NCBI GenBank assembly: GCA_018524725.1
Contig: JAEUWP010000605.1
Span: forward strand, 1-64,000
DNA length: 64,000 nt
Source of the DNA: Podaxis mareebaensis
Lineage: Eukaryota; Basidiomycota; Agaricomycetes; Agaricales; Agaricaceae
Reading direction: 5' to 3'
The notes under the pieces are model-generated. The model did not search any database. It was not told where the DNA came from and worked only from the letters and a program-made list of their open reading frames with translations. This document shows positions 22,280 to 34,276 of the stretch, piece by piece. Position 1 is the first letter of the stretch, and each line of letters opens with the position of its first letter. The translations under genes and the position numbers were made by a program.

Positions 22280-24508
22280 TCAGAGACGGCCTGCCTCTCG
22301 TAAAGTTCTCCGCTCCTCGGTGAGATTCTTAATCTCTTTGAGATCGATGGCTTTGAACATCCAGTTGAACCACAAGCCACCACTACGTCCGCTTGCGAGG
22401 TGCATATCTTCGAGTAACTCGTCTATTGCCTGTGGCCATCTACACGGGGATCATCAGCTTGTCGAATGGGATTGTATTTAATGCAAAGAGAGTCACTGAC
22501 GACCATAGATGTAACGCAGCACAGAGACTCTCGTTTAGAAGTCCCAGCATCCCAGGGAACCGCTTTTGACACCATGCACTATGTCGCTCCGCTTCTTGGG
22601 ATGCAGCTTCTGGTGTAGGTGGCAGCTTGAGTTTGTCACCAAGGAAATAAGACGAGATCCAATGAGCGGCTACTTCAAACACATGCCCATTATTTCCTGC
22701 GACCTTTGCACTCCCACATGTCAGCCCAATGCATGGATGGATGAAAGTGATAAGATGGAACGTACAATTGCACCGTTGATGGCAAAGTCCTTCCGGTCGA
22801 TGTTTTTGGCTGGTACGATGCCGCGATAGATTGAAGATGCCATGATTGGCTTAGTGACCTGATCTTCGTGCTGGGTTGGTGGATTTTGGAGGGTATAATA
22901 TGACGCCCATTCGTCGTTGATGAGTGCTGCAGGTGGGAGGACATGTCTGCGGATTCCCAGTTCTTCAGCAGTTTGATCTGTTATTGTTTTTGTCAAGAGG
23001 TCCTCAGTAGAAGTGTGGAGGAGTTACCGTTGAAGAGGTTTTCCCAGGAGGATCGATAACCCATAGCCAGGATCACAACGTCTGCGGGGACCCTTTGTCC
23101 ATCGTTGAGGATAATGGAATGGCCGTCTCCGCCATAGCCTACCGCACGCGCAGGAGTGTAAAGGTTGATTTGGCCATTGGTCGCGAGAGCGTAGAATGAC
23201 GTAGGACGCGCGACGCCGTCGTCGTTTATCCGAGCATCCCAGAAGAGGGACCCGACGTTTCGTAGAGGAGAGTCTTTCGGCAGATTGTAGGCATGAAACT
23301 GAGAAGAACATTAATCAGATATTTTCTTTGAACGAGGTGAGGTTTACGCCGTCTTCGCTAATCTTTCTGAATATGTATTGGATGAGCTTTGATCCAAACC
23401 ACGTCGTGTGGAGAAACCGTCTATGACATCAATCGAGACCGGGACCTTTATGGAGTGGGTTGGATCTTACTCAAGGCGTGAACGGAGGGTGCTGTACGGA
23501 GAAAGCGTAGAAGCAACTCTGTTAGAATTCGGTCAGTATACAAGGCGCGTTCATTTTTCGTGGGGTCGTGTTTACCTGCTTTTACGCAGGGTTGCAGAAG
23601 GCGGGCGTCGCGTTGCGAAGTACGGTTCGAGGTGCTCAAACACGACAGCGACTTTCCTTCCCTGGTTAGTGAGGTATGCTGAAATACTGCAGAGCTATTA
23701 GGCACCTGCGAGGCGTGAGAAGATCATACGACGTACTCTTGAGCAGATTTGCCGCAGCCGATAATGACGATGTTTCCTGCCTCTACGCTTGATCCCTCCT
23801 GGATCGGCTTGACAGCTGCAAGGATGTTCGGCAGTTCCTGATTAAACCGACTCGAGTGGAGCACAAGACCCCGGAACATAGAAGCTTTAGCCGCGTGAGG
23901 AGAAAGGTACGAGGGGATGTTAGGGTTGCTGCAGCCCTGATTAGCATGCAAGGTCAATCAGTTACCCATGTGGAGAGAGAAATATGAATATTTGGGCACT
24001 GGACACTTACACCTGTACAGAGAACTACCTTGGTAAAGTGGAGGTCTGAAGTCACATTCGTGGTCAAGTCTTCAACCTTGACAACCCAGCCATTGTTGTT
24101 CTCCCCGCGTTTTATGTTGAGAACTTCTGCATTGTATAGAAATCGGCCTTGGAGAAACTTGGTAGCGAAGGACTCCATGTATTCGGACACCACGTCTCCT
24201 GTTAGGCGTCCACCGGTTTTTGCAGCATTGGGTGGGATATCCATCTCCATCGGCGAAAAATGTAGTTCCCCGTGTATACTAGAGTGTGCTCAGTTACCCG
24301 AAATCATTGAATAATAACATAGAGACGACGCGCACTTGTTGAGGGTTAGTCCAGGATACACCCGCTCCTTCGCCCAGACTCCGCCCGCACTATTGTCGCG
24401 GGTAATTAACCGCAAGTCGGTGAAGCCGTCTTTGATCAGAGTATAGGCAGTGATGAGGGCAGCAGGCCCTGAGCCGATGATTCCAATATTTTGCTGATTA
24501 AGGGCCAT
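22280..24508 (-). CDS. Flavin-containing monooxygenase-like protein A
   Basis: Ten exons on the minus strand join to 1719 nt (572 aa): 24508-24336, 24278-24011, 23936-23737, 23686-23576, 23518-23471, 23420-23348, 23298-23028, 22977-22766, 22703-22501 and 22439-22280. Introns are 49-74 nt with GT-AG ends and phases that close. The FAD site IIGSGPAALITA is at residues 10-21, the FMO fingerprint FRGLVLHSSRF at 168-178, the NADPH site IIGCGKSA at 205-212 and a late LAMGY motif follows. Such enzymes use NADPH, O2 and FAD to oxygenate nucleophilic or ketone substrates (FMO/Baeyer-Villiger group). The substrate cannot be read from the sequence. A near twin lies 3350 bp upstream. The start ATG at 24508 sits 83 bp after a TATATA box. 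Confidence 0.93.
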
Positions 24509-24590
24509 ATCTTCGTCGTACGCCTAGCGGAGGAGAGGAGTCACCAAGGTCAAGATAGCTACCAAATCGTGAACGCCCGGGCGGTGCCAA

Positions 24591-24596
24591 TATATA
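24591..24596 (-). promoter_or_regulatory. TATA box of monooxygenase gene A
   Basis: TATATA (both strands) lies 83 bp upstream of the ATG at 24508, within a TATATAGCTGTTAAATG block (plus strand) that the paralogue keeps with changes at the same distance. Conservation between the two promoters supports it. Confidence 0.55.
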
Positions 24597-25621
24597 GCTG
24601 TTAAATGGGGTGGAACGCTGGACGTACTTATGGGGTTGATGTCCATGCCATAGCGGCCCTTGATGTCGAAGAATCATCAATACCTCAAGACTGGTACAGC
24701 ACATAGATCTGGACACGTAAAGCGCAGTCCATCATACAGGCTCCTAACAAGCCCATTTGTCAATACGCAAAGAGACTAGCATCAACCACTGTTGAGCTTG
24801 AACCCCATACAAACTAGATAGATTCACGGGTCGTTGGTCCCCTGCCTGGAGTAGGAAGTTCAACGAGGGGCATTCAAACAAAGCCCGATGATCTTTATGT
24901 AAGGACTGAACGAACACAAGAGTTCGGGTGCGGCAGCGTGACGAGTCACAGGCATAACGGTGACGATGAAACCTACTGCTAAGACGCGGTGAGCGTATAC
25001 TAGAGCTACACCCTGCCACACCCCCTCAGCAGGATGATATCCATGTAAGTATGCTATTGCCCCGAAGTGATGTGTGGAGGATTCCGGTTGATGCTATGTT
25101 TATGCGATGTACACGAGTGTATATAGATGACGAAATATTACGGTAGTGTAACATATTCATGGGAGCACAGAATCATAAATAAATAAACAAGGGAAAAGAA
25201 GAACAGGAAATAGGATGTGGGAGATGAATGACTCTTTGGTCAATCCTCGTCCTCGTCTTCCTGAGGGTCCTCTTCTTGGGAGTTGTCGAGTCGGTGTGCC
25301 GTTGACGGCGGGGTGATTGTGTCCCTTTTCTAGACTTGTTGAAGGCACCTGACTTCTCCAGGAATTCGGCAAGCGCAATTATCAGGTTCTTCATTCAGGA
25401 AGTGACGCCGGTGGTTCTCCTTATGCACGTTGTGAGGGACTCGGGATAGTAGCCTATGTCAATCTCTCTGAGTGCGTTGGATGACGGGTAGTGGGAACAT
25501 ATTTCTGTGGAACGTATACGGTGTAAGCGGTTCCTGGTCTGAGGCCGACATTCGTGCATGCGGGAAACAATCTTAAAATACATTTTATCTACATACATAG
25601 CATACGGACTTGGTGTCATAG
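24597..25621. other. Intergenic: promoter A and 3' flank of gene B
   Basis: The part up to about 24950 aligns in patches with the promoter of gene B (28000-28260), so the duplicated unit includes about 450 bp of upstream DNA. From about 25020 to 25620 the sequence has no counterpart beside the other copy. Minus-strand frames at 25173-25619 are open in pieces (for example a Lys/Arg-rich stretch near 25250-25340), but no consistent gene model closes. Confidence 0.45.
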
Positions 25622-27858
25622 TTAGAGCTGACCTGCCTCTCGTAAAGCTCTACGCTCCTCGGAGAGATTCTTAATCTCTTTGAGATCAATGACTTTGAAC
25701 ATCCAGTTGAACCACCAGCCACCACTTCGTCCACTTGGGAGGTGCATATCTTCGAGCAGCTCATCTACTGCTTGTGGCCACCTATACGTGTATCGTTAGC
25801 TCACTAGATAAGGAGATTATATCCAATTTGAGACAAGTTACTGACGACCAAAGATGTAGGGCAGCGCTGATACTCTCGTTTAGAAGTCCTAACATACCAG
25901 GGAACCGTTTTTGACACCACGCACTGTGGCGTTCTGCTTCTTGGAGTGCAGCTTCTGGTGTAGGTGGCAGCTTGAGCTTGTCACCAAGGAAGTAAGACGA
26001 GATCCAATGTGCGACGACTTCGAAAACATAACCATTGTTGCCTGTGAGCTGTTTGTTCCAATATCAATCCGATGTACGGATGAACGAAGGGTGTGGGGTG
26101 AAACGTACGATTGCACCATTAATGGCGAAGTCTTTCCGATTGATGTTCTTTGCCGGTACGATACCACGATAGATTGAAGATGCCATAACTGGTTTTTCGG
26201 TTGGGCCTTCAGGGTATGTTGGGGAGTTTTGAAGGGAGTAATATGACGCCCATTCATTGTTGGCAAGTACTGTAGGTGGGAGGACATGTCTACGGATCCC
26301 TAGCTCTTCTGCAGTTTGATCTGTTATTACTTTCGTCAAACAACGTTCACAGTAGGAGTGTGAAGGAGTTACCGTCAAAGAGGTTTTCCCAGGAAGATCG
26401 GTATCCAGTAGCAAGAATTACAACGTCTGCAGGGACACTTCGTCCGTCATTGAGGATAACCGAACGGCCGTCTTCACCGTAGGCTACCGCACGCGCAGGA
26501 GTGTACAAGTTGATTTGGCCGTTACTTGCGAGAGCGTAGAACGAGGTGGGGCGCGCAACGCCTTCGTCGTTTACCTGGGTATCCCAGAAGAGGGACCCGA
26601 CCTTCCGTAGAGGAGAATCTTTCGGCAGATTGTAGGCGTGAAACTAGGAAGGAGTTAATCGAACATTCTTCATGAAAAAGGTGACGCTAACGCCGTCCTC
26701 GCCGATTGTTTTAAACATATAATGGACAAACTTCGACCCGAGCCATGTTGTGTGCAAAAGACGTCTGTGGCATCAGTTAAGAAAGATATCTTCAGGGAAC
26801 TAATTGGATCTTACTCGAGACGCGATCGAAGGGTGCTGCACGGAGAAAGTGCGGAAAATATCCTATATTTGAGTCTAATCAGCACATAAAATGAGCTTAT
26901 GATCACGAGGTCCATCGTACCTGCTTTTGCGCAAAATTGCAGGAAGTGGACGTGGCGTCGCGAGGTAGGGTTCGAGGTGCTCAAACACGACAGAAACTTT
27001 TCTTCCTTGATTAGCGAGGTACGCTGATATGCTACATACGTTATCAGACTCCTGAGAAGAGAAGCATTGAGAAGACTGTAGGACATACTCCTGAGCAGAT
27101 TTACCGCAACCTATGATGACAATATTTCCTGTTCCTATGTCCGATCCCTCTTGGGTCGACTTGACGGCTGCAAGTATGTTTGGAAGTTCTTGATTAAACC
27201 GACTCGAATGGAGTACTAAACCTCGGAATCCGGCAGTGTTAGCTGCGTGAGGAGAAAGACATGAAGGAATGCTAGGGTTGCTGCAGCCCTGATTAGCATA
27301 CAAAGTCAACTACTTGCTCCATGGAACTGATTCTTGTGGCAGTTGCTTACACCTGTGCAGAGAACCACCTTGCTAAAGTGGTAATCTGAAATCACATCCG
27401 TGGTTGAGTCTTTGACCTTAACCATCCAGCCGCTGTTGTTCTCCCCGCGTTTGATGCTGAGAACTTCGGTTTTATATATAAACCGGCCCTTGAGAAACTT
27501 TGTAGCGAAGGACTCCATGTAATTTGACATCACGTCTCCCGTTAGACGTCCACCAGTACTTGCAGCATTGGGCGGGATATCCATCTCCAATGGCGAGAAA
27601 CGCAGTTCTCCGTGAACGCTATTGAGTGATTGATCACGTCTTAGAGACGGAAGTTGTTGAATAATAGCATAGAGAAGACACGTACTTGTTGAGAGAAAGC
27701 CCAGGATACACACGCTCTTTTGCCCAGATTCCGCCTGCATTGCTGTCCCGGGTGATCAACCGCAGGTTGGTGAAACCGTCTTTTATCAGAGTATGAGCGG
27801 TGATAAGGGCAGCAGGCCCTGAGCCGATGATTCCAATACTTGGCTGATTAAGTGCCAT
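25622..27858 (-). CDS. Flavin-containing monooxygenase-like protein B
   Basis: This is a full paralogue of the gene at 22280-24508. Exons are 27858-27686, 27618-27351, 27288-27089, 27031-26921, 26862-26815, 26764-26692, 26643-26373, 26320-26109, 26048-25846 and 25781-25622. All ten exon lengths (173, 268, 200, 111, 48, 73, 271, 212, 203, 160) equal those of gene A, so both give 572 aa. FAD site IIGSGPAALITA, fingerprint FRGLVLHSSRF and NADPH site IIGCGKSA are intact. Introns have diverged more than exons (for example intron 1 is 67 nt against 57), as expected if both proteins are under selection. It is likely a tandem duplicate with the same or a related oxidation role. Confidence 0.93.
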
Positions 27859-27940
27859 GTCTTCGTCGTACACCTAGCGGAGGAGAGGAGTTATCAAGTT
27901 CGGGATAGTTATCAAACCGTAAATACTTGAGAAGCGGCAT

Positions 27941-27946
27941 TATATA
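27941..27946 (-). promoter_or_regulatory. TATA box of monooxygenase gene B
   Basis: TATATA lies 83 bp upstream of the ATG at 27858, the same distance as in gene A, inside a matching TATATAGCTGTT(A/G)AATG block. Confidence 0.55.
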
Positions 27947-30540
27947 GCTGTTGAATGAGGGAAAAGTTGGGTGTCTGAGCTGATGTCCAGGCCATAGCGG
28001 CCCTTGGTATCGAAGTATCATCGATAACTCCGGAATGGCGCAACGCATTGATATGGACACGTAAACCGCGGCCCATCACACAAGCATCCAACAGGTAGGT
28101 TCATTCGTCGAAGCACAGAGACTATTGATCGTCGGTCATCCTGGGCTTGAACCATGATAAAGTAGATGAGCCTTGTGTATGGTCCGTCCTTCACGATTAA
28201 GCTGCCTGGAGTTGTAGGTCTGACGAGCGGCACTCAGACGAAGCCCAACAACACTTGGATAGGGAGCGAGAGAGTTGTGAGTTTGCATGGACAAGGTGAT
28301 GGATCTGGTTGCATGGTCAACCCTGTGTTTTCCACCAAACTTGACCTGACTTCCAAGCTCCCAGGCGGCCATCATGTGCCTGAATATCGTATTCTGAGTC
28401 CCGACCGATGCACTCCAAAGTATTTCCTCTTATTTCGCTAGCGGCTACCCAGTCCTTGGGCAAGGTCAAACGTCGCCAACCCGCTCTGAGCCTCCTTTGA
28501 TATGTCCACATCCACCCTTTTTTGGGCTTAGCCTGTATAGCATTTATTTCTTCTTCTTTGCGGGTTAGAACGCACGAGTGACAAAAGAGAGTCTTGGCAC
28601 ATCAAAGCTGATTGTGGACACGGTTGTGTGCGTTTGTTTCGCTGACGTCGGATTTGGATATCTGATTGACAGTCAACCCTTCGCAAACGATATGAAGAAG
28701 CAGTCGTATCCGGAGCTTTTCATAGACTGAAGGAGCTTTACTGCTGTTTGCTGGGGGCTTCATGCGATTCTAGCTCGTCATCTAGCTTCATTTCCTTCTG
28801 GCTCGTTTCGTTATGCTGGACAACATCTCGATCTCAGCACACTTCTTAGCCCAATCTGATTGGCGATTTCTCTGGTGTGGGTGCTCTTCCGCTCATAATC
28901 ATCCATATTGCTCGACATGCTCAGTGTCCACTAGTAGACGCGGATGGGTGACCCAGTAAGTCGCTCCAGCAAATGAAGGATGAGCGTCCGTTGCAACATA
29001 TGAAAGCTATCGAGACACAGGAGATTATATCGCCCCCTAGTGCAGCGAACCAGATGACAGAGCCGATACAAACACCGGAAAGGCCATAAGGGATTGGAGC
29101 GATTCACAGTTTCCATCTCAACGATCCCCCTTCCTGATGGTACTCTTCAAGTTTGCCTAGTATCCTCGCTGCTACGAGAACAACTTACAGCGATGTGTGG
29201 CAAACTAAGATCCGAACTGGCAAGCATATATAAACAGTCGCAAGAAGACACGCTCGGACGAATCAGCTCAAGAAGTGATACATTGTTCTTCTTATCTATT
29301 TTTCCTCCAATATTCAAATGGTAGTCGTGTGCTCCAACACCGCCAAACCCAGCGTTCCGGGTGGCTCACCATAGACAAATGGGACTTGATAACTGGCTTG
29401 GACACTTAGCAGCCTTTCTGGTTGTCTTTAATGGCGATATTGATGAAGCTAATCAAAGCTAGTGTCAGCGGCTTGAGTTGGACAGGCCGTCTAATCCTTG
29501 ATTTGATTACCAAGCCGAGTTAGACACGATCACCGAACCCCTCTGATCAAGCTCCAGAGCCGGCGACTTCAAATTCCAAAGCACACGCAAATCTGCGGGA
29601 ATGATCCCTGAGAAAAACTAACAATTGTACTAGGCCCCGTTCTGGATCAAATTCACGAAAATTGCGGATTGGAAGTTTGGCAGTTACGTCTTCCCTTTCA
29701 TTTGGTTTGGTGTCTCCACAAGACAGATCTTCTACTTTCAGGACGGAGCTAAATGCTATCAAGAGAGTCTCACGCGTGATGTACTAACTATGTCCGAAAG
29801 ACATTATAAGACGCTTGATATCATGGGTGACTCTGAAGCCATCTTGGCGGAGTATCGCAAATTGCGTCCAAGCCTTCTCATCAAACAGAATCCTGATTGG
29901 GATATGTCATTCCGTCATGAATTACTTTCTTTCTCTCCTTAACTTCTATGAATTTTTTCCCTTCTCGTTCAGAAAAACCACATTCTAAAGATAGAGTTGC
30001 TAGTGGCCCGAATAGTCGGCAGCGTTTTTTTAGCCTTGGCTGATCGCCTATGATAAAGCTACCCCCGAGTCTTCCTACAGCTACCATGGCACGGAAGAGC
30101 TAACACTCAGCACGCGCTTTCTACTTAATTTCTGGCAGCAAGAATACATGTGGCGTGCCTGATCCTCAAACGCTTATCATTAATACTCCAGGCCTGCGCC
30201 CAGCCTTCGACATTCGCCAGACATTTGGCCCACTTTACGTCCACCGCAAACCGGACGCGAGGTACACCGCACCAGCTCTTAATACCCTCATCCGGCGCTG
30301 AGAATATAAAGCTTCTCAAACACCTGTGGAGACAGTCGCAGGAAGAAGGGAAGCACTACTGTCCGACGAAGAAGCTGATATTTTGCAACTTCTGCGAAGA
30401 GTCAATGGCGCAGCCCATGCCGTTTCTGGATAGGGTTCTTCCATCCCAATTAGACAAACTTCGATGGAGCCAGGAGTCGGGCGAACACTTTATAACTGCG
30501 GGTCGTTCTTCTGTTCTTAGGCTAGGTGAACGTAGCGACC
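27947..30540. other. Intergenic, 2.6 kb, no confident gene
   Basis: The first 300 bp match the upstream region of gene A. Beyond that, several short frames are open on both strands (for example minus 29547-29762 and 30125-30319, plus 30150-30554), but none shows a domain or an exon chain that closes. The plus frame 30150-30554 overlaps the start region of the next gene and is probably chance. A TTTATAAC block at 30489-30496, about 50 bp before the next ATG, may be its TATA element. Confidence 0.4.
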
Positions 30541-32645
30541 ATGCCCAACGTTGAACTCCTGTAAGCACAATATTTTGACCTCGTCCATGACCCTATCGTT
30601 GATGATCAACGCAGTCTCGGTCCTATGCTTATTGGCGTTTTCGCCAACACCATTCTTTACGGCGTAAGTGGTTATAAACGACTAGAGATGGAATGCTCTT
30701 AATCTTCAGCAATTAGATTTTGATTGTGCAGGTAAGTCACCCGGAGGAAAACTGGACCGCTATCGTTGGTGCTAAACCTTCACCCAGTCGTTCATTTATT
30801 ACCAGACCTATAAGAAGTATACTGCTTTCTTAATCTCATGATCCCCGTTTCCGTTACTCAAATCGGTCCTTAGGGATCCCACATGGATTCGCTATTTTGT
30901 AGGTTCCCATGATTTCCGAGGGTCTCGGTCACTCACGCAACATGTTTTTTAGGTACTCTATCTGTTCATCTTGGAAACAATGAATACGGGATTCAACATC
31001 GGAATGATGTACGAGCCTCTGATCATACGCTTTGGTATGTTGCACCAAACCTCCTCTCAGACCTCTCCTAATGCTCATCGGATGACAGGAACTGAGCGAG
31101 CTGTCACAATTGCTCCCATCAGTATGTCTTCTATTCCGAAGCCCCTTAAAGTCTCTTAATTTTGTGATATGTTCCCCTACTTCCATCAATTAGTGTTAGA
31201 TGCCGGTAAGCGAGCGACACTATTTCTCCGCTAATCACTCTAACAAGCCAAATTTCATCCGTTGGCGTTCTTCATAGACCCAATTGTCACTGTTAGTGTT
31301 GTTTTGTCCGACGTTCCGGTGTTTCCCTATCACCTTTAATTTTTATTCTGAGAATAGCAACGGCTGAATGTTTATTGATAGGTCATGATTTCGACGCCTG
31401 TCCAACTATTCATGGCGTGGAGAATTCAAGTGATCAACAAGTCGGTGCTGATCACCTCTTCCATCGTGTTCTTCGCTGTTTGTGCACTTGGTGAGTGAGC
31501 CGTCAAGTGAATTATGTCCGTAGTCGAGCTTATCCAACCAACTTTAGTCGGAGGAATCGCTACGACAATTTCAGTGACACTCATCCCTGAATTTGCAAGG
31601 CTTCAACAATTCCATGGCGCCGTTATCACTTGGTTGGCATCCTCGGCTGCTGGAGATGTCGTGATCACGGCTGCCTTGGTGTGGTCACTGGTAGGATACA
31701 TCTGTTAAATGACTGGCTAGTGGCGAGGCTAATGCCCTTAACTCAGTATAAACGCAAGACAGGATTCAAGAACACCGACGACCAAATCAGCAGGATCATG
31801 AGATGTGAGCGTCAGTCTCGACCTGCTGATAAGTGACTTATCCCATTTTCGTAGTGACAATTCAGACTGGTGCTATCACAGCCGTCTCAGCTGCAGCCGA
31901 TGTTCTCATCTTTATTCTTGTTCCTGTAAGTATATGCTGCGCAACGGACAGACAATTGTGCTGATATTTATCTCCGCAGAAAACTACGCTGTGAGTGCGG
32001 ATCAAGGGACTAAGAGCTCTTCTCATTCATATCCGCAGCAACTTTATCTGGGACTTCGCTCTCTCCAAACTATATACGAACTCTCTGTTGAGCACGTAAG
32101 TGAGATGTACGTCATGTACCATACATTCACTTAAGCCCACTCGGTATAGGTTAAATGCCCGGGCGGGATGGGGCAATCTCTCTGGCAATGCTAATGATAC
32201 CCACAATGTTCTATTCGGAGATCAGGAGAGGGCAACTGGCTCTCAGAGACAGGTCACTATCAATGGGAAGGTAGGATAAAACCATAATCCACCACAAAAT
32301 ACGATTCATATTGAAGCTATCTGCGTCTTTTGCAGCTCTCTCATCAGCTCCAACCTACTCGCCAAATCGTACGTTTCACATCTTCATTCATCTTCAAATG
32401 GCTCGCTCATGACAAGCCATATATATCTCATAAAGTCAAGCGGTGGAGTCTACGAACTGGACACCTACATTTCCTACAATTATGACTCGGAGGGGAAATC
32501 CACCTCCAATGTAGACCTCGAACGGGGAATATCTGTCACAAAAGTGGTTGAGACGATGGTCGAAGATCCTCTGCCTGAGGGTAAAGGGCAAAATCGCGAC
32601 CGAAAATCGTGCCCGGTGCCGATAGAAGCAAGCCAAACCGCATGA
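30541..32645 (+). CDS. DUF6534-type multipass membrane protein
   Basis: Eighteen exons join to 1092 nt (363 aa): 30541-30560, 30615-30663, 30717-30731, 30788-30816, 30874-30898, 30953-31034, 31089-31121, 31194-31205, 31278-31291, 31382-31490, 31548-31690, 31747-31804, 31855-31925, 31980-31990, 32039-32095, 32150-32270, 32336-32368 and 32436-32645. Phases close throughout. The N-terminus LLLGPMLIGVFANTILYG, then YYQTYKKDPTWIRYFVLYLF, NTGFNIGMMYEPLI and a late TLNARAGWGNLSG segment fit the agaricomycete DUF6534 family, which has about seven hydrophobic helices. A polar tail of about 100 residues follows. The molecular role of the family is unknown; a receptor- or sensor-like membrane protein is only inference. 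Four exons are just 11-15 nt long. Confidence 0.9.
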
Positions 32646-33818
32646 GGAATCTAGAGGAGTAGATGAAAGTTAGAAGTCCTCTGGAACCAACTGCTTGTCG
32701 TTCCTTCTCCTATGTATTTATGTACTAGTGCAACTTTATGTAGTTGATTATTCGGTGGAGCAGACCAGAAACTTATTTGCGATCAACGTCTTGGCACTGA
32801 GAACACGATGGTATATTTAGCTGCAAGAATTTATCCCTAGTCGTTACGAGTTATGTTTCCACGGTGATTGACGAAATGTAGAACCCCAACTGCGTATGGT
32901 GGACAGAACGAATAACATCAGATTAAATGATGGCTTTCCGCCACAAGGCACTCGTGATCCCACAGAGCAAGGCGGATGTTATGTGCGAGGTGAACAAAGA
33001 CCGGCTTAAGTGCTCATTTCGCTTCCCGGTCAATACGTTTGCGAACTGAAATGTAAGGGATGACATTTTCATGTAGGCACATACTTTCTAACGTCGGACG
33101 AAGCATAATGACCCGACCAAGCTAGATGTTCAATGACATTACATGACCATGGGAACGTGGTCGGATGAGGCTCTTAGTCTGTAAGGAGGCAATTAAACTG
33201 CTCTTCGCTTAACCCAGACGTCCGGCTACGAGTTGGGAATGAGGGAGCACAATTCAATATATAAGTACGTGTTCTGCCTGCCTACTTGCGTGTAATGCGT
33301 GTAGGCTCCGCCCGTTGACAGATAACACGCAACAGCATTCAGGTGATAGGTCACCTGCGGCGTTAGGAATTAATGCTGACAAGTAGATGAATCATAAGCC
33401 CGGTCCTTGGAAGATGCGGAGCAATGTCATTTCCATCGAGCTAAGCCCACAGAAGAGGGAATAAGCGGGGCGCCAGTGGCGTCTGAGGTCGAAGTGCTAA
33501 GCAGGTCGTTGCTTGCAACCAGTCCGCTCGTGATGGTACACTGTTGTGGCTGAGTGGGTGAGAAAGACGGGTGACAGCAAGCTGTCTGTGGACGATGTGC
33601 TCTTAGGCCAAAGTTCTGGTTCCAAGAAAGGATGTAGGCCACGAGGCTTGTGCGTTCTCATGCCTTCTTGTCCGACCAAGCGCCCCACGCCAGTCACAAG
33701 ATAGCAGATGCTCGTCGTCTATGTGTTGGGGCAAAAATTAAAATCCATTTTGCGTATAACTCTGTGCCATAAAAACCACCCCCAAACTGCCTCACATCCC
33801 TGGAGTTACAACCACGTT
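32646..33818. other. Intergenic between two convergent genes
   Basis: This holds the 3' flanks of the DUF6534 gene and of the ATP synthase subunit f gene, which converge. I see no further coding exon chain or RNA gene. A small frame at 33427-33697 (minus) has no recognisable content. Confidence 0.45.
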
Positions 33819-34276
33819 TCAATGGGCGTGGTTCTTGTGATGTTCTAGAAGAACAGTCAAAATAATGGTATGGCATGCGGATGGCGAGGTACGTACTCAA
33901 GTGCACTGGATAGAAGGTCATAGTGAATAAGGCAATCAAACCGGTAGCAGAAACGACTCACTGTTGTAGTCAAGGGTATAGCTGATACCGAAAATAGTGG
34001 CAATAAGAGCAACGAGAGGGGCGCCAGATGCGTTCTTGCCGTTGAAGTATCGGCCCTTAATGCCGCTCACGCGCGGTACAGCACGACCTTTTGGGAGCTT
34101 GGAGTAGAAATCGACGAGAGGGCCAAGGCCAGCGCCAGAACCTCCAGACTGTACAAGATGTCATTGGGTTATTTTTTCCTTGTTTCCTGCAAATAAAAAC
34201 GCACGACAAGTTTAGGTGTAGCAATCTTGGGGGGAACGAGACCTCCGAGCTGGCGGCGAACGAGAGAGGGGCGCAT
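33819..34276 (-). CDS. ATP17: Mitochondrial F1Fo ATP synthase subunit f
   Basis: Four exons, 34276-34205, 34148-33962, 33905-33897 and 33844-33819, give 294 nt (97 aa). The protein starts MRPSLVRRQLGGLVPPKIATP and continues with GGSGAGLGPLVDFYSKLPKG, the family landmark GRYFNGKNASGAPLVAL and a single hydrophobic helix ending GISYTLDYN. It finishes MHLKHHKNHAH, matching the fungal subunit f pattern. The subunit sits in the Fo membrane part of ATP synthase in the inner mitochondrial membrane and helps stator and dimer assembly. The arginine-rich N-terminus fits mitochondrial targeting. Exon 3 is only 9 nt (TGCACTTGA), yet both flanking introns have proper ends and the frame requires it. Length is near the roughly 100 aa usual for the family. 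Confidence 0.95.

Noticed and set aside
30150..30554. Plus-strand 134-codon frame as a separate gene
   Set aside because: It overlaps the start of the DUF6534 gene in another frame and has no recognisable content.
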